Assembly: GCA_041641375.1 (NCBI GenBank)
Contig: JBEPYM010000004.1
Location: 1 to 64,000 of the forward strand
Source of the DNA: Paenibacillus_AK sp041641375
GTDB taxonomy: Bacteria; Bacillota; Bacilli; Paenibacillales; YIM-B00363
Length of the DNA stretch: 64,000 bases
Reading direction: 5' to 3'
Position 1 is the first letter of the stretch. Every line of letters begins with the position of its first letter. The notes under the pieces are model-generated. The model searched no databases, was not told the origin of the DNA, and saw nothing but the letters and a program-made list of their open reading frames with translations. This document shows positions 1 through 8,146 of the stretch, piece by piece. The position numbers and the translations under genes were made by a program.

Positions 1-111
1 TGCGCCGTCAGCGGCGAACAGGCTGGTGAGCGAGACGAGCACGCCGATCAGCAGGGTGGTTGCGGTAATGCGGTGGGCCAGCTTCCACAGGGCGGGTTGA
101 ATAGGCTTCAT
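1..111 (-). CDS. Partial gene: N-terminus of an exported or membrane protein
   Basis: Only the first 37 codons are inside the window; the gene continues past the left edge. The start is the ATG at 109-111, with a GGAG about ten bases upstream. The peptide starts with MKPIQPALWKLAHR and is followed by a hydrophobic stretch (TTLLIGVLVSLTSLF) ending near AADGA, which looks like a signal peptide or first membrane segment. A promoter lies at 158-185. The function cannot be told from so little sequence. Confidence 0.6.
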   Translation of the reverse strand, partial: MKPIQPALWKLAHRITATTLLIGVLVSLTSLFAADGA

Positions 112-157
112 GGTGAGGTCGCTCCTTCGCTTTGAGATCGTTTACATGGTACTCTTA

Positions 158-185
158 ATTGTATTCGTGTTCACCAATTTGTCAA
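158..185 (-). promoter_or_regulatory. Sigma-A-type promoter for the leftmost minus-strand gene
   Basis: Read on the minus strand, a perfect -35 TTGACA (180-185) and a -10 TACAAT (158-163) are separated by 16 bases. It points at the gene starting at 111 and leaves a leader of about 40 bases. Confidence 0.6.
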
Positions 186-319
186 ACCTATTCTGCGTCC
201 AAGGATGTATGGTAAAAGGGTAGGCATTGCGTGAGGTGCGAGTCTTGCGAAAAGCATGGTATGAAGGGTGCAAAAAGGTATCGGTAAGCTAGCTGCAATA
301 AAGGGGCGCGGGCAAGGCG

Positions 320-1027
320 ATGGATGTAATGGAGAGAAACAAGACGAATGAAAATAGAGAGCAGGTGCTGATCGTGACCGCGGTGGAAGCGGAGCGTGAC
401 GCGGTCACGCGAGGACTGGGCGGCGACGCGCGGTTTCGCGTCATTGCCGCAGGTGTCGGGCCGGCTGCCGCCGCCGCGGGTACGGCCGTTGCGCTGTTGC
501 GGGGCGAAGGCAGCTTCCGCCTCGTCATCAGCGCAGGGATTGCCGGCGGATTTGTCGGCCGCGTGGAGGTGGGCTCGCTTGCCGTGGCGAGCGAGCTGGT
601 GGCGGCCGATCTCGGTGTGCGGACGGCCGAAGGGTTTCGGAGCGTAGAGGAGCTCGGCTTCGGGACGGTCAAGCTGCCGTCGGAGCCTGTGCTTGCCGCA
701 AGGCTCGCAGTGCTGCTGCGCGAGTCGGCTGCCCGCCCGGTCGCGCTCGGTCCGGTGCTGACCGTATCGACGGTCACCGGGACGGCTGAGGCTGCCGCCG
801 AGCATGCGTCGCGTGTGCCGGGGGCGGTCGCCGAAGCGATGGAGGGCTTCGGCGTTGCAGTCGCAGCGAGGGAGCTCGGCGTGCCGGTGCTGGAGCTGCG
901 CGCCATTTCGAACGCGGTCGGTCCCCGCGACCGTGCAGCCTGGCGCATCGCGGAGGCGATGCAGGCGTTGGAAGCGGCGGGACCGGCGCTGATCAGGCTG
1001 TTGGAAGAGGGGGAGAACGAGCGATGA
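320..1027 (+). CDS. mqnB: Futalosine hydrolase (menaquinone biosynthesis)
   Basis: This 235-residue protein belongs to the nucleoside phosphorylase/hydrolase superfamily. MqnB removes adenine from futalosine to give dehypoxanthinyl futalosine or its equivalent in the chorismate-to-menaquinone futalosine route, in the cytoplasm. Visible family marks are the N-terminal VTAVEAERDAV, the glycine-rich LVISAGIAGGF near residue 70, and the AEAMEGFGVAVAARELGVP segment near residue 170 that carries the acidic catalytic region. The stop overlaps the mqnD start by four bases (ATGA), so the two are translationally coupled. ATG 320 is used; ATG 329 is an alternative. The partner mqnD makes the assignment much safer than the fold alone, which is shared with MTA/SAH nucleosidase. 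Confidence 0.88.
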   Translation: MDVMERNKTNENREQVLIVTAVEAERDAVTRGLGGDARFRVIAAGVGPAAAAAGTAVALLRGEGSFRLVISAGIAGGFVGRVEVGSLAVASELVAADLGVRTAEGFRSVEELGFGTVKLPSEPVLAARLAVLLRESAARPVALGPVLTVSTVTGTAEAAAEHASRVPGAVAEAMEGFGVAVAARELGVPVLELRAISNAVGPRDRAAWRIAEAMQALEAAGPALIRLLEEGENER

Positions 1028-1854
1028 AGATTGCGTATTCGCCGTGTCCGAACGATACGTTCGTGTTCCACGCTTGGGTGCACGGCCTGATTCCGGGCGC
1101 ACCGAAGCTGGATGTCACGTATGCGGATATCGATGTGACGAACCGGATGGCGGTCACGGGAACCGGTCCGGAGGTGCTGAAAATTTCGTATGCCGCCCTG
1201 CCTGAGGTGCTTGACCGGTACGCGCTGCTGCCGTGCGGCGGAGCGCTGGGACGCGGCTGCGGTCCTCTCGTGCTGACGAGAGGCGAGCAAGGTCCGGAAG
1301 CGCTGACGGGTAAGCGCGTAGCGGTTCCGAGCGACCGCTCGACCGCCTATTTGCTGTTCCGGTTATGGGCGGCGGGCGCGGTGCCGGGCGGTATCGGGGA
1401 AATTGCTGTCATGCCGTTCCACCAGATTATGCCGGCAGTACGGGATGGCCGCATCGATGCCGGATTGGTTATCCATGAGGCGAGATTCACATTCCCGCAG
1501 TATGGGCTGTCTATGGTCGCCGATCTAGGCGCCTGGTGGGAAGTGGATACAGGGCTGCCGATACCGCTCGGAGCGATTATTGCGCGTAGAGAATTGGATA
1601 TCGAACGCATTGCGGATTGGATCCGGCAGTCGGTGCACTATGCTTGGGAGCATCCGGAAGCGTCTAGGGAATATGTGATGCAGCATGCGCAGGAGATGTC
1701 CCCCGAGGTGGCGGACGCGCACATCGGCTTGTATGTCAATGCCTTCACGGCCGATCTCGGGGAGCAGGGCTACAATGCGGTAGAGCAGCTGCTTTACCGC
1801 GCGGTTCGGGAAGGGATTATTCCGGAATTTGACCGGGCGAAGCTGCGCGCGTAG
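1024..1854 (+). CDS. mqnD: 1,4-dihydroxy-6-naphthoate synthase
   Basis: This 276-residue protein begins MKIAYSPCPNDTFVFHAWVHG, the diagnostic start of MqnD. The family has a periplasmic-binding-protein-like fold and converts cyclic de-hypoxanthine futalosine to 1,4-dihydroxy-6-naphthoate, the naphthoquinone precursor. The central LPCGGALGRGCGPLVL and FHQIMPAVRDGRIDAGLVIHEARFTF-type segment (near residue 140; the His of IHE is the likely general base in the family) are present. It overlaps mqnB by four bases. mqnA, mqnC and mqnE are not in the window, so the remaining pathway genes must lie elsewhere. Length is normal for the family. Confidence 0.93.
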   Translation: MKIAYSPCPNDTFVFHAWVHGLIPGAPKLDVTYADIDVTNRMAVTGTGPEVLKISYAALPEVLDRYALLPCGGALGRGCGPLVLTRGEQGPEALTGKRVAVPSDRSTAYLLFRLWAAGAVPGGIGEIAVMPFHQIMPAVRDGRIDAGLVIHEARFTFPQYGLSMVADLGAWWEVDTGLPIPLGAIIARRELDIERIADWIRQSVHYAWEHPEASREYVMQHAQEMSPEVADAHIGLYVNAFTADLGEQGYNAVEQLLYRAVREGIIPEFDRAKLRA

Positions 1855-1859
1855 GTAGG

Positions 1860-2702
1860 CTACTTGACTCCGAACCGAACGCGGTAGCCGAATCGCACCT
1901 CACGGGAGCGGCTGCTCTGGAATACATGCTCCGCCAGCTCGCGGAATTCACGGACAGCCTCGTCCACCTGCGGTGAGCCTCCCAGCTTGCGGACGGTCCG
2001 GTAGCTGCCTTGGCTAAGCGCAAGTCCGACGTAGCGGTCCGCATCGATCGGCTGACTGTGATGAAGAATGAGCTCAGACGAATAGCGGAAGTGCCCGCAT
2101 GTGCGAATGTGCGACAGGTGTTGCTCTTTGTCTCTCTTGTCGGCCGCCTGCTGAGGCGTTATTTCCCGGGAAATAACAGCATCCGACAATTCCGATACGC
2201 GCAAGTAAGCCGTCTCAAGCTCCCAGCTGCCGACAACAGGCGGCCAGTCGCAGTCATATGCGGCAAATACGCCGCCGGACCGGAGCACCCGTGCAGCTTC
2301 CGCGAGTGTGCTTGCCGGCTCCATCCAATGGAACGATTGCGAGCAGGTGACGAGATCCACACTGCCGGACGCAAGGAATGGCAGCGAATTGGAGTACCCG
2401 GATACGAAGTCAAAGCGGGTCCCCGTTGAATCGGCCAGCCGCTCCCGCTTCCGCTCGGCAACGCTGCGCATGTCGTCGTTCGGCTCCACGCCGATAACGC
2501 GATCTGCACGGCTCTGCCAGATGAAGCTGGAAAGACCGGTGCCGCAGCCGATATCGGCGACAAGCTGCGGCCGCCCTCCGATGTAGTCGGACAGCAGTGA
2601 AAGCAGCGCAGTCGGCGGCTCCGGCCGATATTGATCATATTCCTCCGCAAATCCCGTAAATCGAGTAATGTTGCTCTCGCGATTGCCTTGGGGCAGCATC
2701 AT
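1860..2702 (-). CDS. Class I SAM-dependent methyltransferase
   Basis: The product has 280 residues. The SAM-binding motif I is VADIGCGTGLSSF near residue 50, followed by the acidic motif II VIGVEPNDDM, the motif LVTCSQSFHWME, and LRSGGVFAAYDCDWPP near residue 140. This pattern is typical of the Methyltransf_11/25 small-molecule methyltransferases; the substrate cannot be inferred. The start ATG 2702 follows a GGGAGGAG site. It converges on mqnD with five bases between stops, so no terminator of its own fits there. Codon use resembles its neighbours. Confidence 0.8.
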   Translation of the reverse strand: MMLPQGNRESNITRFTGFAEEYDQYRPEPPTALLSLLSDYIGGRPQLVADIGCGTGLSSFIWQSRADRVIGVEPNDDMRSVAERKRERLADSTGTRFDFVSGYSNSLPFLASGSVDLVTCSQSFHWMEPASTLAEAARVLRSGGVFAAYDCDWPPVVGSWELETAYLRVSELSDAVISREITPQQAADKRDKEQHLSHIRTCGHFRYSSELILHHSQPIDADRYVGLALSQGSYRTVRKLGGSPQVDEAVREFRELAEHVFQSSRSREVRFGYRVRFGVK

Positions 2703-2763
2703 GCATTCTCCTCCCGGACGTACAAGCTGCTTTCATCGTACGTGATCCCGGATCAGACTGCAA

Positions 2764-3027
2764 TCATTCCTTAAAATAGACAATATGGGCGTAGCGAATA
2801 TGATAGTTCGTCTGATTGACGGTGAGCTGGAGATGATCAACCGCAATGCCTGTCAGCGTGCCGGTCAACGGACCGATCACTGTGGCAACCTCCAGTCGCT
2901 TGCCCAGATTCATATGCAGGTGATCCAGAAACACCGGCTCTACCTGAACCCAATAAGCGGGACACAGGTTGTTCATCATGGCGGGAAAGCCTGGAGAATG
3001 CACGTAATAACCGGGAGGCAGCATCAT
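2764..3027 (-). CDS. Small DUF2642/YuzF-like protein
   Basis: This is an 87-residue protein of unknown function. The central FLDHLHMNLGKRLEVATVIG, then LTGTLTGIAVDHLQLTV and the end IRYAHIVYFKE give the Sm-like pattern of strand, GTL turn, 'D-H-L/I' and a terminal 'I-VY' strand seen in Bacillus YuzF (DUF2642). The Tyr- and Pro-rich start (MMLPPGYYVHSPGF) is typical of small Bacillota spore-associated proteins, but that link is an inference. The ribosome-binding site is AGGAGG seven bases before the ATG. A clearer YuzF homologue lies at 7693-7974. Confidence 0.6.
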   Translation of the reverse strand: MMLPPGYYVHSPGFPAMMNNLCPAYWVQVEPVFLDHLHMNLGKRLEVATVIGPLTGTLTGIAVDHLQLTVNQTNYHIRYAHIVYFKE

Positions 3028-3069
3028 CGAAATTCCTCCTATCCTGGATAAAATGCGGGGTGAGCATCC

Positions 3070-3675
3070 ATGGGGATTGCGGATTTAATCTCGAATGTGA
3101 CGGAAGAGCAGCTGGTCGACTTCCTTGAGCGGTTTCGCGCGCTGGGACCGATGCCGGGCATTCTGCTGACGTTCCTGAAATCGTTCATACCGCCGCTTCC
3201 GACGATGGTTATTGTCGGGGTAAACGCAGCGGTGTACGGCATGTGGCTCGGCGCGCTGCTTTCCTGGCTGGGACTGGTCGGCGGCTGCATCGTAACGTTC
3301 CTGATCGTGCGTTATGCCGCCAGCGTCTCGTTCATGGAGCGGTGGTCACGCAAGCCGAAGGTGCAGAAGGGCATGCGCTGGATTCGCCGCAACGCCTTCA
3401 GCTATGTATTCGTGCTGAGCATGTTTCCGGTCGGACCCTTCGTCGTAGTCAATATGGCGGCCGGTTTTGCCAGAATGAAGCTTGCATCGTTTGCGCTCGC
3501 GATCGGCCTGGGCAAAGCGGTCATGGTGCTTGCAGTATCCTATATCGGACACGACCTCGAACGGTATGTACGGGACCCTGTTCAGCTCTTGTATGTCGCA
3601 TTGTTCCTGATCGTATCCATTGCGGTCAGCAAGGCGGTGGAGGCGCGTTTCACGAAACCCGATTCGCTGTCCTGA
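3070..3675 (+). CDS. TVP38/TMEM64 (VTT-domain) membrane protein
   Basis: This 201-residue integral membrane protein has hydrophobic segments near residues 30-75, 110-140 and 165-190. The region FPVGPFVVVNMAAGF around residue 125 is the conserved VTT/DedA-type re-entrant loop motif. Family members are B. subtilis YtxB/YdjX-like proteins, some of which have been linked to lipid or undecaprenyl-phosphate transport; the precise role here is unknown. ATG 3070 follows a GGGGTGAG site. It is divergent from the small DUF2642-like gene with about 40 bases between starts. Confidence 0.78.
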   Translation: MGIADLISNVTEEQLVDFLERFRALGPMPGILLTFLKSFIPPLPTMVIVGVNAAVYGMWLGALLSWLGLVGGCIVTFLIVRYAASVSFMERWSRKPKVQKGMRWIRRNAFSYVFVLSMFPVGPFVVVNMAAGFARMKLASFALAIGLGKAVMVLAVSYIGHDLERYVRDPVQLLYVALFLIVSIAVSKAVEARFTKPDSLS

Positions 3676-3805
3676 AGCTGAAACCGACCCCCGGGTCTGC
3701 ACGTATGTATCTTATGTGCCTATACGTGTCCATTAGAAGTCATAGGCGGATTCGTGATAGAATAGGTTGTATCATAGCTACTTACTAAGGAGGAGTTTCG
3801 GACTC

Positions 3806-4690
3806 ATGGCTAAACGGATTATGCTGTTTCTTCTGACGAACATTCTTGTGCTCGTCACCATCAGTATTGTGCTTTCGGTGCTCGGAGTCGGCAATTATAT
3901 CGATGCTTCGGGCAACCTGGACCTTATGACTCTGCTTGCATTCAGTGCGGTTGTCGGCTTCACCGGAGCTTTCATCTCGCTTGCGATGTCACGCTGGATG
4001 GCCAAGAAAATGATGAACGTGCACGTGCTCGACCCGGAGAAAAATTTGTCGAGCGGCGAACGCGAGATTGTGGACATGGTTCACCGCCTGTCCCGTGCGG
4101 CAGGCTTGATGCATATGCCGGAGGTCGGTATCTATGACTCGCCAGAAGTTAATGCGTTTGCAACCGGACCTTCGAAGAAGCGCTCGCTCGTAGCGGTATC
4201 AACCGGTCTGCTGCATCAGATGGACCGCGATGCGGTTGAAGGCGTCATTGCGCATGAGGTTGCGCATATCGCGAACGGCGATATGGTCACGATGACGCTC
4301 TTGCAGGGTGTCGTCAACACGTTCGTTGTGTTCCTGTCGCGTGTGGCGGCATGGGCGGTCTCCCGCTTCGTCAAGGAAGATCTTGCGCCGATCGTGCATT
4401 TTATCGCGGTAATCGTGTTCCAGATCGCATTCTCGATTCTGGGCAGCATGGTCGTTATGGCTTACTCCCGTTACCGAGAATTCCACGCCGACCGCGGCGG
4501 CGCCGACCTGGCTGGCCGCGACAAGATGGTTCACGCGCTGCAATCGTTAAAGCGTTACATCGAACGCGCCAATGAAGAAAGAAATACCTCGCTTGCAACG
4601 CTCAAAATCAGCGGCGGCAAGAAGGGCATGATGCTGTTCTCGTCCCACCCGGATTTGGACGATCGCATCCGCCGCCTGCAGGAAAGATAA
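3806..4690 (+). CDS. htpX: Membrane zinc metalloprotease HtpX
   Basis: This 294-residue protein is an M48B endopeptidase of the cytoplasmic membrane that degrades misfolded membrane proteins. Two N-terminal membrane segments (residues 8-30 and 38-60) precede the cytoplasmic catalytic part with the zinc motif HEVAH near residue 150. The family signatures VYDSPEVNAFATGP and the downstream EFHADRGGADLAG, which supplies the third zinc ligand Glu, are both present. The ATG at 3806 has an AAGGAGGAG site 10 bases upstream. An in-frame upstream ATG at 3767 lacks one and was rejected. An intrinsic terminator follows at 4706-4736. Confidence 0.95.
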   Translation: MAKRIMLFLLTNILVLVTISIVLSVLGVGNYIDASGNLDLMTLLAFSAVVGFTGAFISLAMSRWMAKKMMNVHVLDPEKNLSSGEREIVDMVHRLSRAAGLMHMPEVGIYDSPEVNAFATGPSKKRSLVAVSTGLLHQMDRDAVEGVIAHEVAHIANGDMVTMTLLQGVVNTFVVFLSRVAAWAVSRFVKEDLAPIVHFIAVIVFQIAFSILGSMVVMAYSRYREFHADRGGADLAGRDKMVHALQSLKRYIERANEERNTSLATLKISGGKKGMMLFSSHPDLDDRIRRLQER

Positions 4691-4705
4691 TCGAATGAAC
4701 CGATC

Positions 4706-4736
4706 GAGGGCTGCCGAAGGCGGCTCTCTTTTCGTT
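4706..4736 (+). terminator. Intrinsic terminator after htpX
   Basis: A ten-base-pair stem (GAGGGCTGCC / GGCGGCTCTC with two G-U pairs) has a three-base GAA loop and is followed by TTTTCGTT. Its position inside the extended reading frame of the next gene shows that the next gene starts at TTG 4755 and not at ATG 4695. Confidence 0.75.
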
Positions 4737-4754
4737 GGAAGGAGAGAGAGCAGG

Positions 4755-5381
4755 TTGGAATGGACCGGGGAGCGCATCATTCCGAAGCAGCTGAAGCCGA
4801 CCAATGGCATGCTGCTGGAGCATATCGCAAGGTATTATTTTGCGGTTCCGTATGTACAGGGCAGAGTGCTGGATCTGGCATGCGGAACCGGGTACGGCAG
4901 CCACATGCTGGCAAAGGAACGTAAGCGCGAGGTGACGGAAATCGTAGCGGTGGACAACGACGAGGAGACGATCCGCTATGCGAACCGCGAATATCATCAT
5001 CAGAAAATTGTGTTCCAGACAGGTGATGCAGCCGATCCGTCGCTGCCGGACAAGCTGGGCGTGTTCGACACCATTGTCAGCTTCGAAACGATCGAGCATG
5101 TGGCTGATGAACGAACCTTCATGGACAATCTGTACCAGATGCTGAAGCCGGGCGGCATGCTGGTGCTGTCCAGTCCGTTCGGCAGAGGCAGAGGAATGCC
5201 GACGAGCGAGCCATATCATATGCATCAGCTGACGCCGGAGGAGTTTGAAGGGCTGTTCGATCGGTATGTAGACACGCACATCTACTACCAGCGGGGCGTC
5301 GTATTTGAAGTGCCGCGGGAAGGGATTCGTTACTTTATCGGGGTCGCCGTATGTCGGAAGGCCGGGGAAGCGGAAGCCTGA
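4755..5381 (+). CDS. SAM-dependent methyltransferase (UbiE/Methyltransf_11 type)
   Basis: With the TTG start the protein has 208 residues. It begins MEWTGERIIP, followed by motif I VLDLACGTGYGSHML near residue 42, the acidic AVDNDEETIRYA near residue 65, GDAADPS, and the post-motif MLKPGGMLVLSSPFG near residue 133. These are normal class I methyltransferase marks; the substrate is not known. The TTG is chosen because a GGAAGGAGAG site lies six to ten bases before it and the htpX terminator lies between the upstream ATG 4695 and this point. It converges on the HNH gene. Confidence 0.78.
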   Translation: MEWTGERIIPKQLKPTNGMLLEHIARYYFAVPYVQGRVLDLACGTGYGSHMLAKERKREVTEIVAVDNDEETIRYANREYHHQKIVFQTGDAADPSLPDKLGVFDTIVSFETIEHVADERTFMDNLYQMLKPGGMLVLSSPFGRGRGMPTSEPYHMHQLTPEEFEGLFDRYVDTHIYYQRGVVFEVPREGIRYFIGVAVCRKAGEAEA

Positions 5382-5398
5382 GAAAACAAGATAGGCAG

Positions 5399-6082
5399 CT
5401 ATTCCTCGGCCGATTCCAGAAATTCGTCAACGCTTAGGGATGCTTTGCTCTGATTGCATAGATTGCAGGCGATGACACAGTTAACCGGCGTCGTATGACC
5501 GCCCTTGGAGCGGGGCAGAAGGTGGTCAATCGTATCGCCGTATTCGCCGCAGTAGAAGCAGGTGCGGCGATCCCGTTCCAGGAGGTACGATCGGAACGAC
5601 TTGTTCGTATAGATGCGCCGGATCGTATGGCGATTGACGACGACGGCGGCATGCTCGCGGACCAGGACGACGGCTGTCTCCAGATCGGTTTCCTGGAACC
5701 AGCGGCTGCCCTTGTCGGTTCGTCCGCGCATCATTACGAAGCCCTTGCGGTTCAGACGAAGCACGGAAGCGTCGGGACCTTCGGGCCGCGGCGGCGGCAC
5801 GGGCAGCGGTCGCTTGGTCAGCCGCTTAGGCGCGGCTGAAGGCTCAGCGGCGGCGGAAAGCCTGGCTACTCGCGGAGCTTGGACGGCTCGCGGTGCCGGG
5901 GCATGCGCAGCCGCAAGGTCCGGTGCTGCGGCCGCCGGTTCGCCCGCCGACTGCGCCTTGCGTTCCTTGCGGCAATCCCGGCAGGCGCCGCGCCTGGACA
6001 GCTTGCCGGAACGCTTGCCGGTCCGGCGTAGAAAGTCTTGAAGCGGACGTTCGATTCCGCAATAGGTACACAGCTTCTGCAT
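5399..6082 (-). CDS. HNH endonuclease with N-terminal zinc ribbon
   Basis: This is a 227-residue protein. The N-terminus has two Cys pairs (CTYCG and CRDCRKERK) typical of a zinc ribbon. A Pro/Ala-rich linker of roughly 80 residues follows, and the C-terminal HNH domain has CFYCG, DTIDHLLPRSKGG and CNLCNQSK, with all metal and catalytic positions present. Such small solo HNH proteins are common in Bacillota, with an unclear role (DNA nicking, phage defence or repair). The ATG at 6082 is preferred over ATG 6112 and the distal start at 6133 because the zinc ribbon starts right after it. The linker is unusually proline-rich. Confidence 0.72.
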   Translation of the reverse strand: MQKLCTYCGIERPLQDFLRRTGKRSGKLSRRGACRDCRKERKAQSAGEPAAAAPDLAAAHAPAPRAVQAPRVARLSAAAEPSAAPKRLTKRPLPVPPPRPEGPDASVLRLNRKGFVMMRGRTDKGSRWFQETDLETAVVLVREHAAVVVNRHTIRRIYTNKSFRSYLLERDRRTCFYCGEYGDTIDHLLPRSKGGHTTPVNCVIACNLCNQSKASLSVDEFLESAEE

Positions 6083-6199
6083 AACGTGATCCCGCCATCC
6101 TTTCCTCGTCATTTTACCACAAGTTCGGCTCACACTTTCAATCCTGCAAAAAAAGAAGGCCGCCGCCGGCTGATCAGCCGAATAGCGCCCCTCGCAAGT

Positions 6200-6751
6200 C
6201 TATACATGCTGGCGATAAATCGTATTGCGGTACACATAAGGTGTATCGGGATAACGAAATAGCAGATCGAAGCCCCACGCCTCCCGTTTCACCTCCGACA
6301 AATAAGGCGAACGCACATACGCTCGAATCAGCCTGCGAAATGCGGCTGTGCGGCCTTTGCGGATCAATCCGGCTGTATGCCGGGCGAACATGGGGCTGCA
6401 GGCTAACTTCCGATACAGCGGCAGCACCGCGTGGGCGGTTCGTCGGACCGGACCCGGCTCGTACGTGAACTGTGTGGCGCCTGGCTTTATATAGATTGCT
6501 GTTGCGAACTCGCCGGGCGGCTTGCCGGCCGTCATCTCCAGGTAGAAGCCGATGCCGTTCACTGCATAGCTCATATTCGGCATTCGCGATCGCTTGCGGA
6601 TGACGGCGAAGTAGCGGTCAAGCGCCTTCAAATCGGCATCCTTCACCGCACGGCAGAACGACGCCGCATATACGGTGCTGCCCGCCAGCCGCGAATACCA
6701 GGGCAGCGAGCCCTTGGCAACGGTACGCAGGGCTCCAGCCAACATAGCCAT
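6200..6751 (-). CDS. Conserved-looking protein of unknown function
   Basis: The 183-residue product is basic and rich in Arg and Tyr, with no recognised domain, signal peptide or clear membrane segment. The ATG at 6751 has a GAGGGAGAAAG site upstream. It lies 22 bases after the manganese catalase gene on the same strand, so the two are probably co-transcribed with the YuzF-like gene. GC content and codon use fit the neighbourhood. A GC-rich palindrome followed by a T-run on the minus strand near 6145-6190 may terminate the operon. No function is proposed. Confidence 0.6.
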   Translation of the reverse strand: MAMLAGALRTVAKGSLPWYSRLAGSTVYAASFCRAVKDADLKALDRYFAVIRKRSRMPNMSYAVNGIGFYLEMTAGKPPGEFATAIYIKPGATQFTYEPGPVRRTAHAVLPLYRKLACSPMFARHTAGLIRKGRTAAFRRLIRAYVRSPYLSEVKREAWGFDLLFRYPDTPYVYRNTIYRQHV

Positions 6752-6773
6752 GCTTTCTCCCTCTTTCACGCGG

Positions 6774-7676
6774 TTAATCTTTGCCTTTAAACATTGTCTT
6801 GAACTTCTTGTTCATCTCCATATAATGGTCCATCGTTACACCCGGTGCGAACTCTTCCGGCAGCTCCTCGAGGTCCGGCACCGGAGCGCCCTCGGGGCCT
6901 CCGATGATCACCTTGAGCGGTTTTCCGTTCTCCGGATTCGTTCCCTTCCAGATCTCGCCGATCCGCTGGTAATCCGTCTCGCTCCACGTATACAGCACAT
7001 TGCTGAGTCCCTGGGCCTCGAACTTTTTGGCGTGGTCGAATTTCGCATTGCTAACCTGCGGGATCGGCAGCATCTTCGTTACGTCGGTATCGGTCAGTAG
7101 CTCAATCGCCTTGGCGTACGCCAAAATATGTGTGCCGCCGCGAACGAGCAAATAGCCGATCATCTCGCGTGCGGTCGGTTCGGTCGTCATTTCGTAGACG
7201 CGCATTTTGTGGGTGCGGGCCCCGACCTCGAGAAAGAAATTGTGCAGCAGATCGAGCGCCAGGTTGCCGCTGGAGAAGACATAGTCGCCCCGCCAAGCAT
7301 TGCCCATGGAGTCGGCAGGAATCGCAGTTTGCGCCGTAGCGATGAAGTGATGCGTATTTCGCGCATCCTTGCCGGTGCGAAGCGGTGTCTGATCCGGATC
7401 GGCGGGGAAGGTAATGCCGTGCGTCAACAGGTTGATCGTTGTCGATACGAGCTCGACATGCCCGAATTCTTCGGCGGTGATGCTGGCGATCAGCTCATAG
7501 AAGGGGCGGTAAGCTTTCTTGCTGCGAAAGTTGAACGATTGGAACATGTAATTGTTCAATGTGGACATCTCGCCGAATTTGCCGCCAAGCAGCTCCTGTA
7601 CCGCCGCAGCGGCGTTCGGATCGCCATGCTCCGGGATCGGCAGCGGAATGGCAATGCGGTCATAACGTCTGATCAT
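6774..7676 (-). CDS. Manganese catalase (YdbD-like)
   Basis: This 300-residue ferritin-like protein matches the non-haem catalase family that dismutates hydrogen peroxide with a di-manganese centre. Metal ligands are visible in GKFGEMSTLNNYM (Glu near residue 36), ITAEEFGHVE (ExxH near residue 69), the LEVGARTHKM region (Glu near 149) and GGTHILAYAK (His near 182). The C-terminal APVPDLEELPEEFAPG tail is typical of the long YdbD-type proteins and distinguishes it from the shorter spore coat CotJC. It is flanked by a YuzF-like gene (17 bases upstream) and an unknown gene downstream, all on the minus strand. Confidence 0.92.
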   Translation of the reverse strand: MIRRYDRIAIPLPIPEHGDPNAAAAVQELLGGKFGEMSTLNNYMFQSFNFRSKKAYRPFYELIASITAEEFGHVELVSTTINLLTHGITFPADPDQTPLRTGKDARNTHHFIATAQTAIPADSMGNAWRGDYVFSSGNLALDLLHNFFLEVGARTHKMRVYEMTTEPTAREMIGYLLVRGGTHILAYAKAIELLTDTDVTKMLPIPQVSNAKFDHAKKFEAQGLSNVLYTWSETDYQRIGEIWKGTNPENGKPLKVIIGGPEGAPVPDLEELPEEFAPGVTMDHYMEMNKKFKTMFKGKD

Positions 7677-7692
7677 AGCGCGCTCCCCCTTG

Positions 7693-7974
7693 TCAGCCCG
7701 CCGTCGCCGGCGTTACCCAGACGATCTGCTGGGTTCGTATGTAGAACGGTACACCGTACGATTCCAGCACGATGTGGTCAGGCAGCACCTGAAGCAGCTT
7801 GCCGCGCACACTTCCCTTGACCGGCGTCTCTACGACAATATGCTTGTTCACAAATGATTGGAGGGCTTGATACACGAACGGCTCCACCAGATTGGTCATC
7901 GTAGGTACGCTCATCGGCGGGTTCGGGGCGGGATTCGGCGCGGGATTCGGAACAGCGTTTGCCTTCGCATTCAT
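7693..7974 (-). CDS. YuzF family (DUF2642) protein
   Basis: The product has 93 residues. After a Pro/Asn-rich repeat (PNPAPNPAPNPP) the domain reads LVEPFVYQALQSFVNKHIVVET, GSVRGKLLQVLPDHIVLES and FYIRTQQIVWV, which is a close match to B. subtilis YuzF. The function is unknown; a spore-coat or envelope location is often suspected from context only. ATG 7974 is preferred because AAGGAGGT lies nine bases before it; the upstream TTG at 7980 would be too close. It heads the manganese catalase group. Confidence 0.82.
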   Translation of the reverse strand: MNAKANAVPNPAPNPAPNPPMSVPTMTNLVEPFVYQALQSFVNKHIVVETPVKGSVRGKLLQVLPDHIVLESYGVPFYIRTQQIVWVTPATAG

Positions 7975-8063
7975 CGACAAATAACCTCCTTGTTTCCTAT
8001 GGTTTGTTCCATGTATATGGCGTATGGCTGCGAATTAAATGTTGTCCGGCAAAATGGATAATC

Positions 8064-8106
8064 TTCATATCCCGCTAACATTGCGATAACATTTCCCAAC
8101 TACGAT
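8064..8106 (+). promoter_or_regulatory. Putative PhoP box (four 11-bp-spaced hexamers) and -10 element
   Basis: Hexamers TTCATA (8064), CTAACA (8075), ATAACA (8086) and CAACTA (8097) are spaced exactly 11 bases apart, and resemble the TT(A/T)ACA direct repeats of Bacillus PhoP boxes. A -10 TACGAT lies at 8101-8106 with no good -35. With transcription starting near 8113, the first three repeats would span about -49 to -22, where B. subtilis PhoP activates. An inverted repeat ATTGAA-N6-TTCAAT overlaps the start point (8105-8122). Confidence 0.5.
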
Positions 8107-8146
8107 TGAAACGGTGTTCAATTCTATGAAAAAAAGGATGTGCGGC

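Noticed and set aside
4695..4754. ATG 4695 as start of the second methyltransferase
   Set aside because: A terminator hairpin lies between it and the good RBS before TTG 4755.
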